From Candidatus Niyogiibacteriota bacterium (GTDB lineage Bacteria > Patescibacteriota > Minisyncoccia > 1-14-0-10-42-19), in NCBI GenBank assembly GCA_016204155.1, contig JACQLG010000039.1, forward strand, positions 1-5,556: DNA of 5,556 bases. Reading direction: 5' to 3'. Each line of letters opens with the position of its first letter. Within the stretch, counting starts at the first letter, position 1. Of this stretch, positions 4,718 to 5,556 are shown one piece after another. Position numbers and translations under genes: made by a program. The notes under the pieces were generated by a model. It was not told where the DNA came from. It worked only from the letters and a program-made list of their open reading frames with translations, and did not search any database.

Positions 4718-5556
4718 ATGAAGCAAGAAAAGGATATTGGGGAGTTTATCAGAAATTTTCAGCAGGAAGGTTTTATCGACACGCTCTCGAAAGAAAGCAA
4801 AGGGAAATTACTCAAGGCAATTGATGATATATTTTGGACAGATAAAATCGGCAGAACGCGTGTGAATAATGCCGCACGATATTGGGAATTTGCAAAAGAG
4901 TGTCCGCCGCCGGCAGTGAGGCGGGATGAGAAATTCTGGATCGCGTCCAGCCCGGCAGATCCTGTTTGGGATATAGATTCATTGCCAATGACATATATGG
5001 ACAGCCGTTGGTCTGCTTTTATTATCCATATTGAAGAAGATTCATTGCAGAATATCTTACCTCCCCCTTTGAAGCCCTGGGATGGAGAGCGTAACAACGT
5101 CGCAGAATTATGGTATGTTGACCATGCCAAAAGCGCTTTTGGCCCGCATTGCAAAAGCGGAGTAGCGATTTCTGCGTTCTATAAAGATAAAAGAGGCAAT
5201 GTTTGGCTAGGCGCGTATTATCCCGTTATGTACATTAATAGTGAGGCCCCTTTAAGCGCGCTCAGCACAATCGGATGCGCCGTAAAGCAAGCAACTATTA
5301 GATGTACGTGTCACGAAGGACCAAACAGAGTAACGTATAGCGACAAAGGGAATGACTATTTTTCATTTGGGACATGCCGCAATGGATATTTGATTCATAC
5401 TGCGAGCGGAAAATTTGACGATACGCCAATTATGCCGCCTTATTTTTATGGAAGATCTGACTGGGGGAAGTTTTCTGTGAAAACTGTCATTGCCGGAGTT
5501 CATGATGATCAAATTTCTTACGCTCGAAATCTTTGGTACTTGCCTTCAACAATACC
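4718..5556 (+). CDS. Acetoacetate decarboxylase-like protein (3' end outside window)
   Basis: The frame stays open for 279 codons to the window edge, so the C-terminus is missing. ATG 4718 is fixed by AGGGAGGT seven bases upstream. Residues 1-85 are a polar, tryptophan-containing extension with no recognised domain. From about 90 the sequence resembles the acetoacetate decarboxylase superfamily: FIIHIEEDSLQNILPPPLKPW (101-121), VAELWYVDH (128-136), SGVAISAFY (147-155), and GAYYPVMYINSEAP (165-178). Against Clostridium acetobutylicum decarboxylase, as I recall it, Lys190 aligns with the Schiff-base Lys115, Gln191 replaces Lys116, Lys146 replaces Glu76, and Arg97 and Glu130 lie near Arg29 and Glu61. 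The GRE before the lysine is absent. The fold assignment is plausible, but the substrate is unknown and simple acetoacetate decarboxylation is doubtful. Its own promoter suggests no link to the ribosomal cluster. Confidence 0.62.
   Translation, partial: MKQEKDIGEFIRNFQQEGFIDTLSKESKGKLLKAIDDIFWTDKIGRTRVNNAARYWEFAKECPPPAVRRDEKFWIASSPADPVWDIDSLPMTYMDSRWSAFIIHIEEDSLQNILPPPLKPWDGERNNVAELWYVDHAKSAFGPHCKSGVAISAFYKDKRGNVWLGAYYPVMYINSEAPLSALSTIGCAVKQATIRCTCHEGPNRVTYSDKGNDYFSFGTCRNGYLIHTASGKFDDTPIMPPYFYGRSDWGKFSVKTVIAGVHDDQISYARNLWYLPSTI

Noticed and set aside
4759..5154. 131-codon minus-strand frame
   Set aside because: It lies opposite the decarboxylase-like gene, whose plus-strand frame has a promoter, a strong ribosome binding site and family resemblance; the minus frame has none of these.

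Overview
The window reads as a bacterial chromosome segment, most likely from a Patescibacteria (Candidate Phyla Radiation) genome of Parcubacteria type. This is an inference from three things. Ten tightly packed ribosomal protein genes run in the conserved S10/spc order. They show compact spacing and poor Shine-Dalgarno sequences. Next to them lies a winged-helix plus Cas2-like (PaaX-type) protein of a kind I associate with Parcubacteria. UGA ends two ribosomal protein genes (rpsQ and rplN), so the UGA=Gly code of Gracilibacteria/SR1 does not apply.

Region 1 (25-3635) carries rplP, rpmC, rpsQ, rplN, rplX, rplE, rpsN, rpsH, rplF and rplR, all on the + strand. Gaps are at most 25 bp, and three junctions overlap by 1 to 4 bp, as expected for one translationally coupled transcript. 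L24 and S14 carry four-cysteine zinc-binding motifs. The usual next genes (rpsE, rplO, secY) do not follow rplR, so the cluster is interrupted here.

Region 2 (3636-4717) is AT-rich. It holds one 211-codon gene for a winged-helix/Cas2-like protein with a hydrophobic N-terminal segment. Two related 40-bp imperfect palindromes bracket the gene in mirror orientation (3722-3761 and 4479-4518). Outside each palindrome is a perfect short tandem duplication (17 bp x 2 on the left, 14 bp x 2 on the right). Between the left palindrome and the start codon is a run of four 10-11 bp GTAAT units. This nested arrangement is the most unusual thing in the window. It could be a small mobile or domesticated unit, or a self-regulating gene with operators at both ends.

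Region 3 (4601-5556) has a near-consensus sigma-70 promoter, a leader with a small hairpin, a strong Shine-Dalgarno sequence, and the first 279 codons of a gene that runs off the end of the window. The product resembles the acetoacetate decarboxylase superfamily, with an N-terminal extension and changed active-site positions. Its expression signals are unlike those of the ribosomal genes, and nothing in the sequence ties it to them functionally.
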